Positions 8,697-17,494 of a stretch of DNA of 64,000 bases are shown here, piece by piece. Position 1 is the first letter of the stretch. Each line of letters begins with the position of its first letter. The notes under the pieces are model-generated. The model did not search any database and was not told where the DNA came from. It worked only from the letters and a program-made list of their open reading frames with translations. A program made the position numbers and the translations under genes. The DNA is from [Mycobacterium] nativiensis (GTDB lineage: Bacteria; Actinomycetota; Actinomycetes; Mycobacteriales; Mycobacteriaceae). The DNA lies in assembly GCF_020172685.1 (NCBI RefSeq), contig NZ_CP083986.1, positions 1,340,630 through 1,404,629 on the forward strand, written 5' to 3'.

Positions 8697-9826
8697 CGGG
8701 GCTGATGTTCGGGTCCATAGATGCGGCTCAACAACAGATTCCACTCGTATCGGAGGCTGCCGATCATGGCGTGCCAGTCGGTACCGTCGGCGCCGTGTGA
8801 TCCGGGGTCGCCGGGGTAGTTCTTATCGGGCAGTGCGCCGAACGCCAACTGGGTGACGGTTCCGACCGCGTGGACGTTGGGCCCGCTGGTGATGTGGGTG
8901 AATGCGGGGATCATCCGATTCCACTTGTTCAGGCTCAGTTCGGGGTCGGTGGAGATCTGGTTGAAGACATCAGAGAGCCGGTTGAGATCGTGCAGGGTGC
9001 TGCGCTGATCGGTTCCCCGCATCGACGGGAATCGGCCGAGCTGATCGGTGATCCGGGCGGCCGCGGAGATCATGTCGGCGACGTTCGTGGCGTTGTCGGC
9101 CAGTGTTTCCGTCGCCGGTGCGGCCGCCGCCAGCGCCGCATTGAGGGTGTCCCGGCGATTCGAGAGGGTGACCGCCAGGTCCGAGGTGTTGCGCAGCGCG
9201 GTGTCGATCTGCTCCGTGCGGGCGTTCAGCCGCGACAGCAGTGCATTGGAATTGTGCAGTAGTGCGGCGACTTTCGAACCGCGCCCGCCCATCGCCGTGC
9301 CCGCCCCGTTGACCGTCGAGACCAGCCGGCGGATCGCGCCGCCGTTGACCAGCAGAGCAGCCGAGCTCAGCACATCTTCGATGGTCGCGGCCGAGGTGGT
9401 GTGGTCCAGGTCGATGGTGTCGCCGTCGCGCAGGCGAGCGGCATCGGCAGTCGCATTCGGTCCGCGCCGCACGGCGATGAAGATGTCGCCGAGCGGAGTC
9501 GCCGACCGCAACTCGGCGATGGTGTCGGTGTACAGGGGGGCGCCGGCACTGATCTTCATGGCCACGCGGGCCGAGAAATTCTGAGCGCTGATGGATTCGA
9601 CCTCGCCGATGTCGGCGCCGTTGAGTTTGACCTTGGCTTTGACGGGAAGATTCAACGCATTGGCGAACACGGCTGACAGCGCGATGTCCCCGTCGATTCG
9701 GCCCGGTGCGGGCAGGGGAATGCTCGCCAGTCCACCGGCGCAACCGGCCAGCGTGACCGCCAATGCGGCGGCGAGCGCGGATCGGAGCACCCGACGAACC
9801 CAGGCCGTCCCGTGGCGTCGCCTCAT
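8693..9826 (-). CDS. MCE family lipoprotein MceE
   Basis: A 377-residue Mce subunit and the lipoprotein of the set. The signal peptide ends in a lipobox, VTLAGCAGG, with the acylated Cys near residue 28. The MCE domain follows (VFANALNLPVKAKVKLNGADIGEV). The ATG at 9826 overlaps the mceD stop by 4 bp (ATGA). Position five in the mceA-F order matches lprK/lprM/lprN-type genes of M. tuberculosis mce operons. The frame is also open far upstream, but that extension lies antiparallel to nothing and has no start of its own that fits, so I exclude it. Confidence 0.93.
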   Translation of the reverse strand: MRRRHGTAWVRRVLRSALAAALAVTLAGCAGGLASIPLPAPGRIDGDIALSAVFANALNLPVKAKVKLNGADIGEVESISAQNFSARVAMKISAGAPLYTDTIAELRSATPLGDIFIAVRRGPNATADAARLRDGDTIDLDHTTSAATIEDVLSSAALLVNGGAIRRLVSTVNGAGTAMGGRGSKVAALLHNSNALLSRLNARTEQIDTALRNTSDLAVTLSNRRDTLNAALAAAAPATETLADNATNVADMISAAARITDQLGRFPSMRGTDQRSTLHDLNRLSDVFNQISTDPELSLNKWNRMIPAFTHITSGPNVHAVGTVTQLAFGALPDKNYPGDPGSHGADGTDWHAMIGSLRYEWNLLLSRIYGPEHQPR

Positions 9827-10959
9827 TTCTCGGCCCCTGCCATACGTTCCAGCAGTCCCGTCATTCCCTCGACGAAGAAGGTGGTGCCGAACTGGGGCGC
9901 ATTGTCGGCGACAGTGCCGGTGGCACAGCCCAGATCCTTGATCCCGGCGAGATTGCAGATCTCCTTGGCCATCTGACCGTTGAGCATCAGTTTGTCCAGG
10001 GTGGGATGCAGGCGCAGGGTGTGGCCGCTGGGATCCACCGCGTTGTAGATGTTGGTGCCCACCAGCGGAAGGACGTCGAGGATCTCTTCGAGTTGACGGC
10101 GACTGTCGGTCATGACGGTCGTGAGCTGACCGAAGTCGCCGACGGTGCCTTTGAGCTTGTCCCGGTTGTTCTCCAACAGCCGGGTGGCCTGGTCGAGAAT
10201 CTGATTCGCCTTGGCGCCGGTGCTGCCCGCGCCGAGATTCTCGACGGCGACGATGTCGCTGAGCGCGCGGACGTTCGACCCGAACTCCCTGATCGCGGTG
10301 TCGTTGTCGGCGGCCGCCTGGGTCAGGTCGGCGAGGCTGGCCGCGATCGACTCGATGGTCTTGTGGGTGGCCGCCCCGTTGTCCGAGGTGAGACGCAAGG
10401 CCTGGGAGAGCTGATCGAGGGCGGCCTTGATGTCGGGTCCGCTGCCGGTTGAGATCTTCGCGCCGATTCCGATCAGGTCGGCCAATGGGCCGTGGCCCTC
10501 GCCGTCGCCGCTCAGGGCGCGAGAGAGCTTGTCCGCCATGGCCAGTGTTCGATCGAACTCGACCGGAGTTCGGGTGCGGGTAAGGCCCACGATGTCCCCG
10601 TCGCGCAGCGTGGGCCCGCCACCGTAGGCCGGAGTCAACTCGACGTGCCGGTCGGTCAGGATGGACGTGGCGACGGTGACCGCCTGAACGTCGGCGGGGA
10701 TGTCGACGTCCTTGTCGATGACCATCGTCACCTGGACGTAGCTGTCTTTGGGCGCGATCTCGGTGACCTTGCCGATCGGCATGCCCAGCACCGACACCGC
10801 GTTGCCGACGTAGAGTCCCACCGCGTCCTCGAACTGTGCGGTGACGGTCAGGGGTCGGTGGTGTTCGCCGGAGATGAAGTGCCAGATGAGGACTCCGGCG
10901 AGGGCGACGACGGCCATCCCGGCCGCGATCGATCTGGCGCGGGTGATTCGACGGCTCAT
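9823..10959 (-). CDS. MCE family protein MceD
   Basis: A 378-residue Mce subunit. The N-terminal anchor (ARSIAAGMAVVALAGVLIWHF) precedes the MCE domain at about residues 38-115 (FEDAVGLYVGNAVSVLGMPIG), then a long alpha-helical stretch with heptad-like spacing. The C-terminus carries two Cys (CNLAGIKDLGC). I place the start at ATG 10959 (MSRRITRARS), which overlaps the mceC stop as ATGA; the frame is open further upstream but there it overlaps mceC deeply. Translational coupling throughout the operon suggests equal subunit production. Confidence 0.92.
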   Translation of the reverse strand: MSRRITRARSIAAGMAVVALAGVLIWHFISGEHHRPLTVTAQFEDAVGLYVGNAVSVLGMPIGKVTEIAPKDSYVQVTMVIDKDVDIPADVQAVTVATSILTDRHVELTPAYGGGPTLRDGDIVGLTRTRTPVEFDRTLAMADKLSRALSGDGEGHGPLADLIGIGAKISTGSGPDIKAALDQLSQALRLTSDNGAATHKTIESIAASLADLTQAAADNDTAIREFGSNVRALSDIVAVENLGAGSTGAKANQILDQATRLLENNRDKLKGTVGDFGQLTTVMTDSRRQLEEILDVLPLVGTNIYNAVDPSGHTLRLHPTLDKLMLNGQMAKEICNLAGIKDLGCATGTVADNAPQFGTTFFVEGMTGLLERMAGAEK

Positions 10960-12038
10960 CCCGGCAACCTCGCCGGGTCCGGCGGCGGCCAACCCGGGAA
11001 CGGATCCGCGGTCGGTTTGCAGTCGGTGAAGTACTGCGCCAGGCCGAACTGTTTGCCACGTCCGCTGAGCGCGCACATCCACGAGTCGACGAGCATTCCG
11101 GCCGGCAGATTGATATCGAGTGCGGTGCCGCTGCCGCTGGCGTTGGCCAGATTGCGGAAGGTCACCGGCATCACCTGCAGGGTGTTGCGGACCAGGGCGT
11201 CATGGGAGGCGGCCATTTGCGCGAACTGCTGCATATTGGCAAGAAGGTCGTTGATCGCGGGGTCGTCGTCAAGAATGATCTTCAACGTGTCGACCAGCGC
11301 GGTGGTGCCTTCGAGCAGGCGGTGCACGGCGGCCTGCCGAGCGGTGACCGTCTGCAGCAGATCCCGGCCCTGCAGGACCAGTGCGCCCAGGTCGGCCTTC
11401 TGGTCGCGGACCACCCCGGTGATGGTGTCCACGTTCTTCAGCAGTGATCCCATCTGATCGCGTCGCGCCGCGATCACGGCCGCCAGGGACCTGACGTTCT
11501 GCAGTGCCTCCGGCAGCGCCTCGGGTACTCCCGAGAGGCCGTTGCTCATCTCCGACATCGATGCGGCGATGCGGTCGGCATCCACCTGCTCGAAGGTGCT
11601 GGTCGCGTCGGCCAGCGTGTCCTGCAGGTTGTACGGGACCGCCGTATTGGCCAATGTGATGGTGCGGGAGGGGAGTTCGCCGCCGCCGGCGGGGGACAAC
11701 TCGATGTAACGCCGCCCCAGCAGGGTGGTCAGCTTGATCGCCGCGCGTGACGCGTCGCCCACCCGCACCCCGTTGTCGACGGTGAACTTCACCGTGACGT
11801 GGTCGCCGGTCAGGGCGACGTCCTTCACGGTGCCGACTTCGATACCCGCCACGGTGACCTGATCACCCGGACTGAGCTGGGCGGCCTGGGCGAACTCGGC
11901 CTGATACCCGATGCGGCTCAGGGACAGCTTGCCGATGCCGACCAGGGCCATGATGACCACGGCCAGCACCGCCACCGAGATGGTTCCAACCCAGATCGTG
12001 TTATAGCTCTCGATCGGGCGCTTGGGCCGAAGCGACAT
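10956..12038 (-). CDS. MCE family protein MceC
   Basis: A 360-residue Mce subunit with an N-terminal anchor (TIWVGTISVAVLAVVIMALVG) and the MCE domain (FAQAAQLSPGDQVTVAGIEV) near residues 45-125. It ends in a Pro-rich segment. Seven nucleotides separate it from mceB upstream and four overlap mceD downstream. Third position in the operon and domain content identify it as the C subunit of a presumed heterohexameric lipid-transfer tube. Confidence 0.92.
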   Translation of the reverse strand: MSLRPKRPIESYNTIWVGTISVAVLAVVIMALVGIGKLSLSRIGYQAEFAQAAQLSPGDQVTVAGIEVGTVKDVALTGDHVTVKFTVDNGVRVGDASRAAIKLTTLLGRRYIELSPAGGGELPSRTITLANTAVPYNLQDTLADATSTFEQVDADRIAASMSEMSNGLSGVPEALPEALQNVRSLAAVIAARRDQMGSLLKNVDTITGVVRDQKADLGALVLQGRDLLQTVTARQAAVHRLLEGTTALVDTLKIILDDDPAINDLLANMQQFAQMAASHDALVRNTLQVMPVTFRNLANASGSGTALDINLPAGMLVDSWMCALSGRGKQFGLAQYFTDCKPTADPFPGWPPPDPARLPG

Positions 12039-12045
12039 CGGGTGC

Positions 12046-13086
12046 CTACCTGCAGATCGGGGAGTGTTGGACGATGTTGCCCGGTGAGGCGAGCTTGACG
12101 GTGCCGGGGATCACCCGGCCCAGGAACGCGAAGACGGTGGAGTTGATGTCGCAGATATAGCCGTCGATGTAGCTCCCGTTCTGGGTTGCGCGAGCGAGAC
12201 CCTTGAGAACCAGCACCAGATTGGCGCCGTAGAAGGCGAATCGCTCACGTCCCTCGCCGGTGAGATGACCGACGAATCCCGGCTCGCGCAAAAGGAATTC
12301 GTGAAACTCGGGATAGACGGCGCTCAGAATCGTCGACAGCCGATCCGTCGCCTGGGTGATCGAACCGGTCGACGCCACCAGTTCGTCGCGCCGGCCGGCC
12401 AGCGTCGCCAACGCGGCGCGGGAATTCCGGATGACGGACTGCAGGTCGCGATCCTGGCGAGCCAGGACCGCGGTGACCTCGTCGAGGTCGGCGATCACAT
12501 CGCCGAGCACCTGGTCGGGCCCGGCGAGTGATTCGGCCAGCGCCGAGGTCTGACTGATCAGGGTCACCACCGATGCGGAATCACCTTGCAGCGCCGCGAT
12601 GATGCCGCCGGTGAGATTGTCCACCTGCCGCGGGCTCAGCAGGGTGAACAGCGGTTCGAACCCACTGAGCAGATGGGAGATGTCGAACGAGGGGCTGGTG
12701 CGCTCGACCGGGATGCTGCCCCGGTCCGGTAATGCCTTGCGGAACTCCGACGTTCCGGGGGCGAGTCCCAGATAGCGTTGGCCGATGATGTTCTGATACG
12801 TCACCGATGCGGTGGTGTCGTCGTAGAGGATGTGGCTCTTCGGCACTCGGAACGTGACCTTGGCGAGTGTGCCGTCCAAGTCGACTCTGTCGACGCGTCC
12901 TACCCGCACCCCCGCGGTACGGACATCGTCGCCGCTGTGCAGCCCGGATACGTCGGTGAACATGGCGTGGTAGATGTTCGTCGGACCGCTGACCTCGCGG
13001 CGCAGTGTGACGAACACCAGATACGTCGCGGTGATGGAGAGCGCCAGGAACAGGCTCAACCCGATCAGCGACTTGCGGTATCTCAT
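12046..13086 (-). CDS. MCE family protein MceB
   Basis: A 346-residue Mce subunit starting MRYRKSLIGLSLFLALSITA, a single membrane anchor, followed by the MCE domain (MFTDVSGLHSGDDVRTAGVRV) and a helical C-terminal part ending ASPGNIVQHSPICR. ATG at 13086 overlaps the mceA stop by 4 bp. The reading frame continues upstream inside mceA but has no supported start there. Order and spacing place it in one transcript with the other mce genes. Confidence 0.92.
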   Translation of the reverse strand: MRYRKSLIGLSLFLALSITATYLVFVTLRREVSGPTNIYHAMFTDVSGLHSGDDVRTAGVRVGRVDRVDLDGTLAKVTFRVPKSHILYDDTTASVTYQNIIGQRYLGLAPGTSEFRKALPDRGSIPVERTSPSFDISHLLSGFEPLFTLLSPRQVDNLTGGIIAALQGDSASVVTLISQTSALAESLAGPDQVLGDVIADLDEVTAVLARQDRDLQSVIRNSRAALATLAGRRDELVASTGSITQATDRLSTILSAVYPEFHEFLLREPGFVGHLTGEGRERFAFYGANLVLVLKGLARATQNGSYIDGYICDINSTVFAFLGRVIPGTVKLASPGNIVQHSPICR

Positions 13087-14528
13087 CGTCGGCCGCCCGC
13101 GGGCGCCGCAAGGCGGACGGTGGCGCCGCGCACCACCGGCGCGAACAGGATCTGGGTGGCGGTGCTGACCTGTTCGCCCATGATGACCTCCAACTGCTGC
13201 TTCTCCATCCGACTGCCGACCGGCCCGACGTTTCCGCCGATCACCGCTGCCTGTGGCTGGGCGGGGTCTGCGGGAAGGGGATCTGGTGGTGCCGGCGGCG
13301 GTTCCGCGGGTGGGCCGGCTTCGGGCGGCAGAACCGAGCCGCGTGGCGGGGCGAAGTTGGGGCGGTTCTCGGTGATACCCGGGGGCAGCGGAAACCCGCG
13401 GGACTCGAGCGACGGTGTGAGAGCCGGGGCGGTCGGGACCTCGGGAGCGGTGAAGCAACTCGGCCCGGCCATGTCGCCGTAGCGCGGGCAGTCCGATCGC
13501 ACGTAGGTCCGGGTCGGCGTCAACGAGATGACGGCCTTGGCCTGGAGCTGATTCGTATCGGCGTTCCACGCCACGTCGATGACCCTGGCGATCAGCGTCG
13601 TCAGCCGAGTCGCAATGTCATGGATCGTCTCGCCGTTGTCGCCCAGTACGCCCAGCACCGGAGTCAGCTTCGTGGAGATGTCGATCATCCGGTCGGTGTT
13701 GTGGTCGAAGGCCTCGCCGAGCACACCGGATGTTCCCAGTCCGACGGACAGCAGATTCGTTAACTGCGTGCGCTTTTCGGCGAGCGTACGCATCGGCTGG
13801 ACCGCGCCCTCGAGCGCGTCGAGAAGCTCCGGTGCGGCCTGGCCCAGTGCGGACGTGGCTGCGGTGAGCGCCGACATCGTCGAGGGTCCCATCACGTCGT
13901 CGGCAACGACGGTGTTGAGCTCATTGACGATCTCGTTCAGATCTCGCCCGGCGTCCTCCAGTCGCCTGCCCCGGCCGCTGGTGGCGTCGCCCAGCGCGGT
14001 GAGCCATCCGACGCTGTCGGCACTGACCTGGCGGCCGACGGCCGAGAGCACTTGGCGGAACTTGTTGAGTGTGGTTTGGAAGAGCACCGTCGGCAACGTC
14101 TGGTCTTCGCCGATCACCGCTCCGGACCGCAGCGGAGCCGAGCGCCGGCCGTTGTCGACCAGCTGGACCGATGAGACCGCGAAGACGTTGGACGGCACCA
14201 CTCGCGCGGTGACCGTGTCGGGAATACCGGGGGCGTGTTCGGGGTGCAGGTCGATGCGCACGATGTTGGGACGCCCGACGGCGGCGGGCGTGACGGCCGA
14301 GACGAACCCCACCAGGACCCCGCGGAACTTGACGTCGGATTTGACCGGCAGGCCGTCACCGACGTTGGTGATCTCAGCGCTGACGCGCACCGAATGTTGC
14401 AGTACACCCTGGGATTGCGCGATCAGCAGAGTCACGGCGACCGTCACGATCACCAGCAGGGCCAGGCCGGTGAAGAACAGTCGGCGGTTGGATGGGCCGC
14501 GGTCGTCGGACTCGAAGGAATTCGGCAC
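13083..14528 (-). CDS. MCE family protein MceA
   Basis: A 481-residue protein, longest of the Mce subunits here. The anchor is FFTGLALLVIVTVAVTLLIA and the MCE domain follows (VSAEITNVGDGLPVKSDVKF). A low-complexity Pro-rich region near residue 430 (PPEAGPPAEPPPAPPDPLPA) precedes the C-terminus. The start is GTG 14528 (VPNSFESDD), two bases after the yrbEB stop. As in other mce operons it is the first mce gene after the two permease genes. Confidence 0.92.
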   Translation of the reverse strand: MPNSFESDDRGPSNRRLFFTGLALLVIVTVAVTLLIAQSQGVLQHSVRVSAEITNVGDGLPVKSDVKFRGVLVGFVSAVTPAAVGRPNIVRIDLHPEHAPGIPDTVTARVVPSNVFAVSSVQLVDNGRRSAPLRSGAVIGEDQTLPTVLFQTTLNKFRQVLSAVGRQVSADSVGWLTALGDATSGRGRRLEDAGRDLNEIVNELNTVVADDVMGPSTMSALTAATSALGQAAPELLDALEGAVQPMRTLAEKRTQLTNLLSVGLGTSGVLGEAFDHNTDRMIDISTKLTPVLGVLGDNGETIHDIATRLTTLIARVIDVAWNADTNQLQAKAVISLTPTRTYVRSDCPRYGDMAGPSCFTAPEVPTAPALTPSLESRGFPLPPGITENRPNFAPPRGSVLPPEAGPPAEPPPAPPDPLPADPAQPQAAVIGGNVGPVGSRMEKQQLEVIMGEQVSTATQILFAPVVRGATVRLAAPAGGRR

Positions 14529-14530
14529 GC

Positions 14531-15388
14531 TCAGCCACCGAACCTCGCGCCGGCGTTGACGCCCCACATCGCCATTGTCAGCAGCGCGTTCAAGATGATC
14601 ACCACCGTGATGGTGGCCCGCATCGCGTGGCCGGCGGCCACGCCGACCCCTTGCGGCCCGCCCGCGGCGAAATAGCCGTAGTAGCACTGGATCATGGCGG
14701 CGAAGAAGATGAAGATGACTCCCTTGAGGGTCGCGTAGAAAACATCACGCCCGCTGCTGAACAGCGAGAAGTAGTGCTCGTAGGTTCCCGCGGAGGTATG
14801 AGCGATGATGCCGACCACCACCTGCGCGGACAGGTATGCCGCCGCCAGGCAGACCAGGAACAGTGGGATGGCGGCCAGCACCGACGCCGCGACCCGGGTG
14901 GTCACCAGGTAGGGAATGGGTTTGATCGCCAGCGCATCCATCGCGTCGATCTCTTCGGCGATGCGCATGGCACCCAACTGGGCGGTGAATCGGCAGCCCG
15001 CCTGCGTGGTGAAGGCGATGGCGATCATCACGGGCACCAACTCGCGGGTCGAGCCCCACGAGGACAGCAGGCCGGTGGCCGGGCCCAGGCCCAAGAGGTT
15101 CAGCGCGTTGTAACCCTCGATCGCGAGCAGCGCGCCGGCGGTGATACCCAACACCACCGACACACCCATAGTTCCGCCGCCGACGACGAGCGCCCCGTTG
15201 CCCCAGGCGATATCGGACAGATTGCGGACGAACTCGCGACGGTAGCGAGCCAGCATGACGGGCACCGCGAACACGACGCGACAGATGAAGTCCAGAATGT
15301 GGCCGGCCCTCGCCACCGGCACCCACACGACCTCGGTCGCTCGAAGGACGTGCTGGAACACCCGGGGGCGGTGGACGGCGACGGTCAT
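14531..15388 (-). CDS. YrbE/MlaE-type ABC permease B
   Basis: A 285-residue integral membrane protein of the MlaE family, with the conserved segment FTTQAGCRFTAQLGAMRIAEE followed by IDAMDALAIKP, the family signature. Six or so hydrophobic helices are visible, among them ALVVGGGTMGVSVVLGITAG and VAASVLAAIPLFLVCLAAAY. It pairs with YrbEA to form the permease of the Mce lipid importer; the ATPase (MceG) is normally encoded elsewhere and is not in this window. Six nucleotides separate it from yrbEA. Confidence 0.94.
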   Translation of the reverse strand: MTVAVHRPRVFQHVLRATEVVWVPVARAGHILDFICRVVFAVPVMLARYRREFVRNLSDIAWGNGALVVGGGTMGVSVVLGITAGALLAIEGYNALNLLGLGPATGLLSSWGSTRELVPVMIAIAFTTQAGCRFTAQLGAMRIAEEIDAMDALAIKPIPYLVTTRVAASVLAAIPLFLVCLAAAYLSAQVVVGIIAHTSAGTYEHYFSLFSSGRDVFYATLKGVIFIFFAAMIQCYYGYFAAGGPQGVGVAAGHAMRATITVVIILNALLTMAMWGVNAGARFGG

Positions 15389-15394
15389 CTGCGT

Positions 15395-16156
15395 CTACAG
15401 GCTCGCTTTGGGAAAGAGCAGCAGATAGAGCTGACTCATTCCGACGTTGACGATCATCAACAGCAGAATCGATTCGACCACCGCGGCATTGACCGAGTTG
15501 GCAACCCCGGCCGGCCCGCCATGGGTGGCCAAGCCCTTATGGCAGGCCACTACCGCCACGATCGCCCCGAAGGCGATGGCCTTGGCCAGGGCCAGGACGA
15601 GGTCATCGACGGTCGCGAACGACGCGAAGGTTGCGACGAAGGATCCCGGGGTGCCGTCCTGGACGAACACGTTGAACAGGTAGCCGACGAAGAAGCCGGC
15701 GCAGGTCGCCAGCCCGGTCAACGCGACGCCGACCAGGATCAGTGCGGCGAAGCGCGGAACGACGAGCCGGCGGACCGCCGAAACGCCCATCACCTCCATC
15801 GCGTCGATCTCTTCGCGCATGGTCCGGGAGCCGAGGTCGGCGCTCACCGCCGAGCCGACTGCGGCGGCAAGCAATATCGCCGCCACCAGGGGAGCGCCCT
15901 GGCGGATCACCACCAGTCCGTTGGCGGCACCGGACAGCGACTCGGCGCCCACCTGCCCGGCGAGTACGGCGAATTGAATCGACAGCGTGACCCCGACGGG
16001 GATGGTCACCAGCAGAGTCGGCAGCAACGCGGTACCCGCCATGAACGCCGCCTGTTTTACGAACTCCGACACCGCGAAGCGTCCGGTGAACAGGTCGATG
16101 AACAGATACTGGACGGTGCGCAGGCCAAGGGTCGTCTGACCGCCCACGGTTCCCAA
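15395..16156 (-). CDS. YrbE/MlaE-type ABC permease A (start uncertain)
   Basis: At least 253 residues, MlaE-family permease with AVGSAVSADLGSRTMREEID followed by AMEVMGVSAVRRLVVPRFA, the cytoplasmic signature. It is first of the eight yrbE/mce genes. TTG at 16156 is the nearest accepted start codon, but the frame remains open upstream. It encodes a plausible segment (EVGAWVRSYTRSHPLQALG) reaching a CTG at 16261 that has GGGGAGGG five bases before it. Starting there gives 288 residues, equal to YrbEB. The operon promoter with an operator copy lies at 16387-16442. Confidence 0.9.
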   Translation of the reverse strand: MGTVGGQTTLGLRTVQYLFIDLFTGRFAVSEFVKQAAFMAGTALLPTLLVTIPVGVTLSIQFAVLAGQVGAESLSGAANGLVVIRQGAPLVAAILLAAAVGSAVSADLGSRTMREEIDAMEVMGVSAVRRLVVPRFAALILVGVALTGLATCAGFFVGYLFNVFVQDGTPGSFVATFASFATVDDLVLALAKAIAFGAIVAVVACHKGLATHGGPAGVANSVNAAVVESILLLMIVNVGMSQLYLLLFPKASL

Positions 16157-16386
16157 TGCCTGCAGCGGATGCGACCGGGTGTAGGACCGAACCCACGCTC
16201 CGACTTCGGCGAGCGGTGAACCTCCGTCGATGCGTTCTTCGCGTTCCGATGAGACAGTCAGCGGACCCTCCCCGTTCTGCTCGACGAGTGCGATCCGAAG
16301 GTCGCCCTCGGTCGCAGGCCGGTGACCGACCCGCTGACGAAACCCGCCCTGAGTACGGCACCGGTCCGCCGCCGTCCCGATGCGGT

Positions 16387-16442
16387 GGACCGAATATTTG
16401 GTTTCGTCAGCGGAGCCTATCGTGCAGTCGGGGTGTGGTCAA
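16387..16442 (-). promoter_or_regulatory. Promoter and operator (site B) of the yrbE/mce operon
   Basis: On the minus strand, TTGACC (16437-16442), a 17-bp spacer and TAGGCT (16414-16419) form a near-ideal promoter, predicting a transcript start near 16407. The motif GGACCGAATATTTGGT lies at 16387-16402, immediately downstream of that start. On the minus strand it reads ACCAAATATTCGGT, a dyad (ACC-N-AATATT-N-GGT). A repressor at that position would block promoter clearance. The leader to the first gene is 145-250 nt, depending on the start codon used. Confidence 0.75.
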
Positions 16443-16491
16443 CGCTTTCGCCCGCAATGGGATTTCGCGTGGCGCGGAGTCCGGGAGCCGG

Positions 16492-17289
16492 TCAGCGACC
16501 CATGAGTGGCTGGTTGGGTACGCCCGGGAAGAGTTGCTCGGTGGGCCCCACATTCACCCAGCCGCCGAGCTTGGTGACGAGGTGGGGAGCGAATACCGCA
16601 CCGTAGAGCCCGTTGCCGATCACGATGACGGCGACGATGGACAGCATCGACGACTGCAGTCGGCTCGTCGACCGGTTGTCGGCCCACATCTCGATGACGT
16701 TGCGGCCCCGGGTGTCCGTTCGTCCCAGCAGGTAGGTGAAGACCATCATCTGCACGCCCATGGCCAACGAGTCATAGAGCGGGTACTGGTGTGCGGTGCC
16801 CTCCCACAGTGCCAGCCCGGGGATCACGTAGCCGTAGGAGAAGTTGCCGAGCCGGGCCCCCAGAATGCCGTTGAACAGAAACGCCCAGCAGCAGCCGACG
16901 GCCAGGCCGACCGTCAGCAGTGTGACCGGTCGGCGCCAGCCGTACTTCGCGGCCACCCGACGCCCGAGCCAGGCCCCGATCAGGGCCGGCGTCACGAAGT
17001 AGGAGATGTATCCGATGGGCACGGCCAACGGCAGGCCGCCGCCCCAGGTCATGTTCAGCGGCCACCACGACGGCATCCGGGGCAGCGCCGGCGGAAACTG
17101 CGCGTACACCGCCCAGTCGTAGGGCGCCTCGATCCAGGAGAACGAGATCGCCGAAATGCTGAGCAGCAACAGCGGGTGCAGATGCCGTCGGCGACAACTC
17201 AGGTAGACGCCTATCGCGAAGAACGCGATTCCGCTGACGTAGGAGAACGTTTGGGCGGCCTGCAGCGAGGGTGCCAGCCCGGCGCTCAT
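16492..17289 (-). CDS. AveC-family (spirocyclase-like) membrane protein
   Basis: A 265-residue polytopic membrane protein. Sequence features such as ISFSWIEAPYDWAVYAQFPP, FNGILGARLGNFSYGYVIPG and about six hydrophobic helices resemble proteins annotated as spirocyclase AveC family in mycobacteria. AveC itself acts in spiroketal formation in avermectin synthesis; what mycobacterial members do is unknown. The gene overlaps the 32-residue ORF upstream by 4 bp and points toward yrbEA, so it may be made together with the importer, although the mce operon also has its own promoter downstream. A second family member lies at 24094. Confidence 0.82.
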   Translation of the reverse strand: MSAGLAPSLQAAQTFSYVSGIAFFAIGVYLSCRRRHLHPLLLLSISAISFSWIEAPYDWAVYAQFPPALPRMPSWWPLNMTWGGGLPLAVPIGYISYFVTPALIGAWLGRRVAAKYGWRRPVTLLTVGLAVGCCWAFLFNGILGARLGNFSYGYVIPGLALWEGTAHQYPLYDSLAMGVQMMVFTYLLGRTDTRGRNVIEMWADNRSTSRLQSSMLSIVAVIVIGNGLYGAVFAPHLVTKLGGWVNVGPTEQLFPGVPNQPLMGR

Positions 17290-17384
17290 CGGCGTGCCTC
17301 CGGGTCGAAGTGCAGCACCGCGCCGTAGATCAGTGCGATGAGCCCGAACAGCGTGCCCAGCATGATGACAGCTCCCACGTTCAC
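17286..17384 (-). CDS. Small single-helix membrane peptide, 32 residues
   Basis: Reads V/MNVGAVIMLGTLFGLIAL then IYGAVLHFDPEARR: one hydrophobic helix with a short charged C-terminal tail. Its TGA overlaps the ATG of the AveC-like gene (ATGA), a translational-coupling arrangement. AAGGAG precedes both possible GTG starts (17384 and 17378); the spacing is better for 17378. I do not recognise a family. Its conserved-looking coupling suggests a partner subunit of the AveC-like protein, by inference. Confidence 0.6.
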   Translation of the reverse strand: MNVGAVIMLGTLFGLIALIYGAVLHFDPEARR

Positions 17385-17410
17385 GACTCCTTCGGCAGCA
17401 TCTTCTTGTA

Positions 17411-17447
17411 GATAGTGGATACTATCCAAACTGGATAGTGGATACTA
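17411..17447. promoter_or_regulatory. Operator: 14-bp direct repeats and inverted repeat in a divergent intergenic region
   Basis: GATAGTGGATACTA occurs at 17411-17424 and again at 17434-17447, a 23-bp period. Each copy contains the small dyad TAGT-N4-ACTA, and between them ACTATCC-AAACT-GGATAGT (17421-17439) is a perfect inverted repeat. It lies between the AveC-like unit (minus) and the TetR gene at 17495 (plus), the expected place for that regulator's operator. Confidence 0.75.
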
Positions 17448-17494
17448 GCCTCGATCTGTCGTCGTTCGATTGCGATTTTCAGGAGTGAGCCACG

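Noticed and set aside
9827-11059. Upstream extension of mceE giving a 788-residue fusion
   Set aside because: The extension lies within mceD in another frame and is Arg/Gln-rich; the lipoprotein signal and the ATGA overlap fix the start at 9826.
14492-16219. Plus-strand open frame of 575 codons opposite yrbEA/yrbEB
   Set aside because: Antisense to two clear MlaE permeases; composition (His/Gln/Arg/Gly) is typical of shadow frames.
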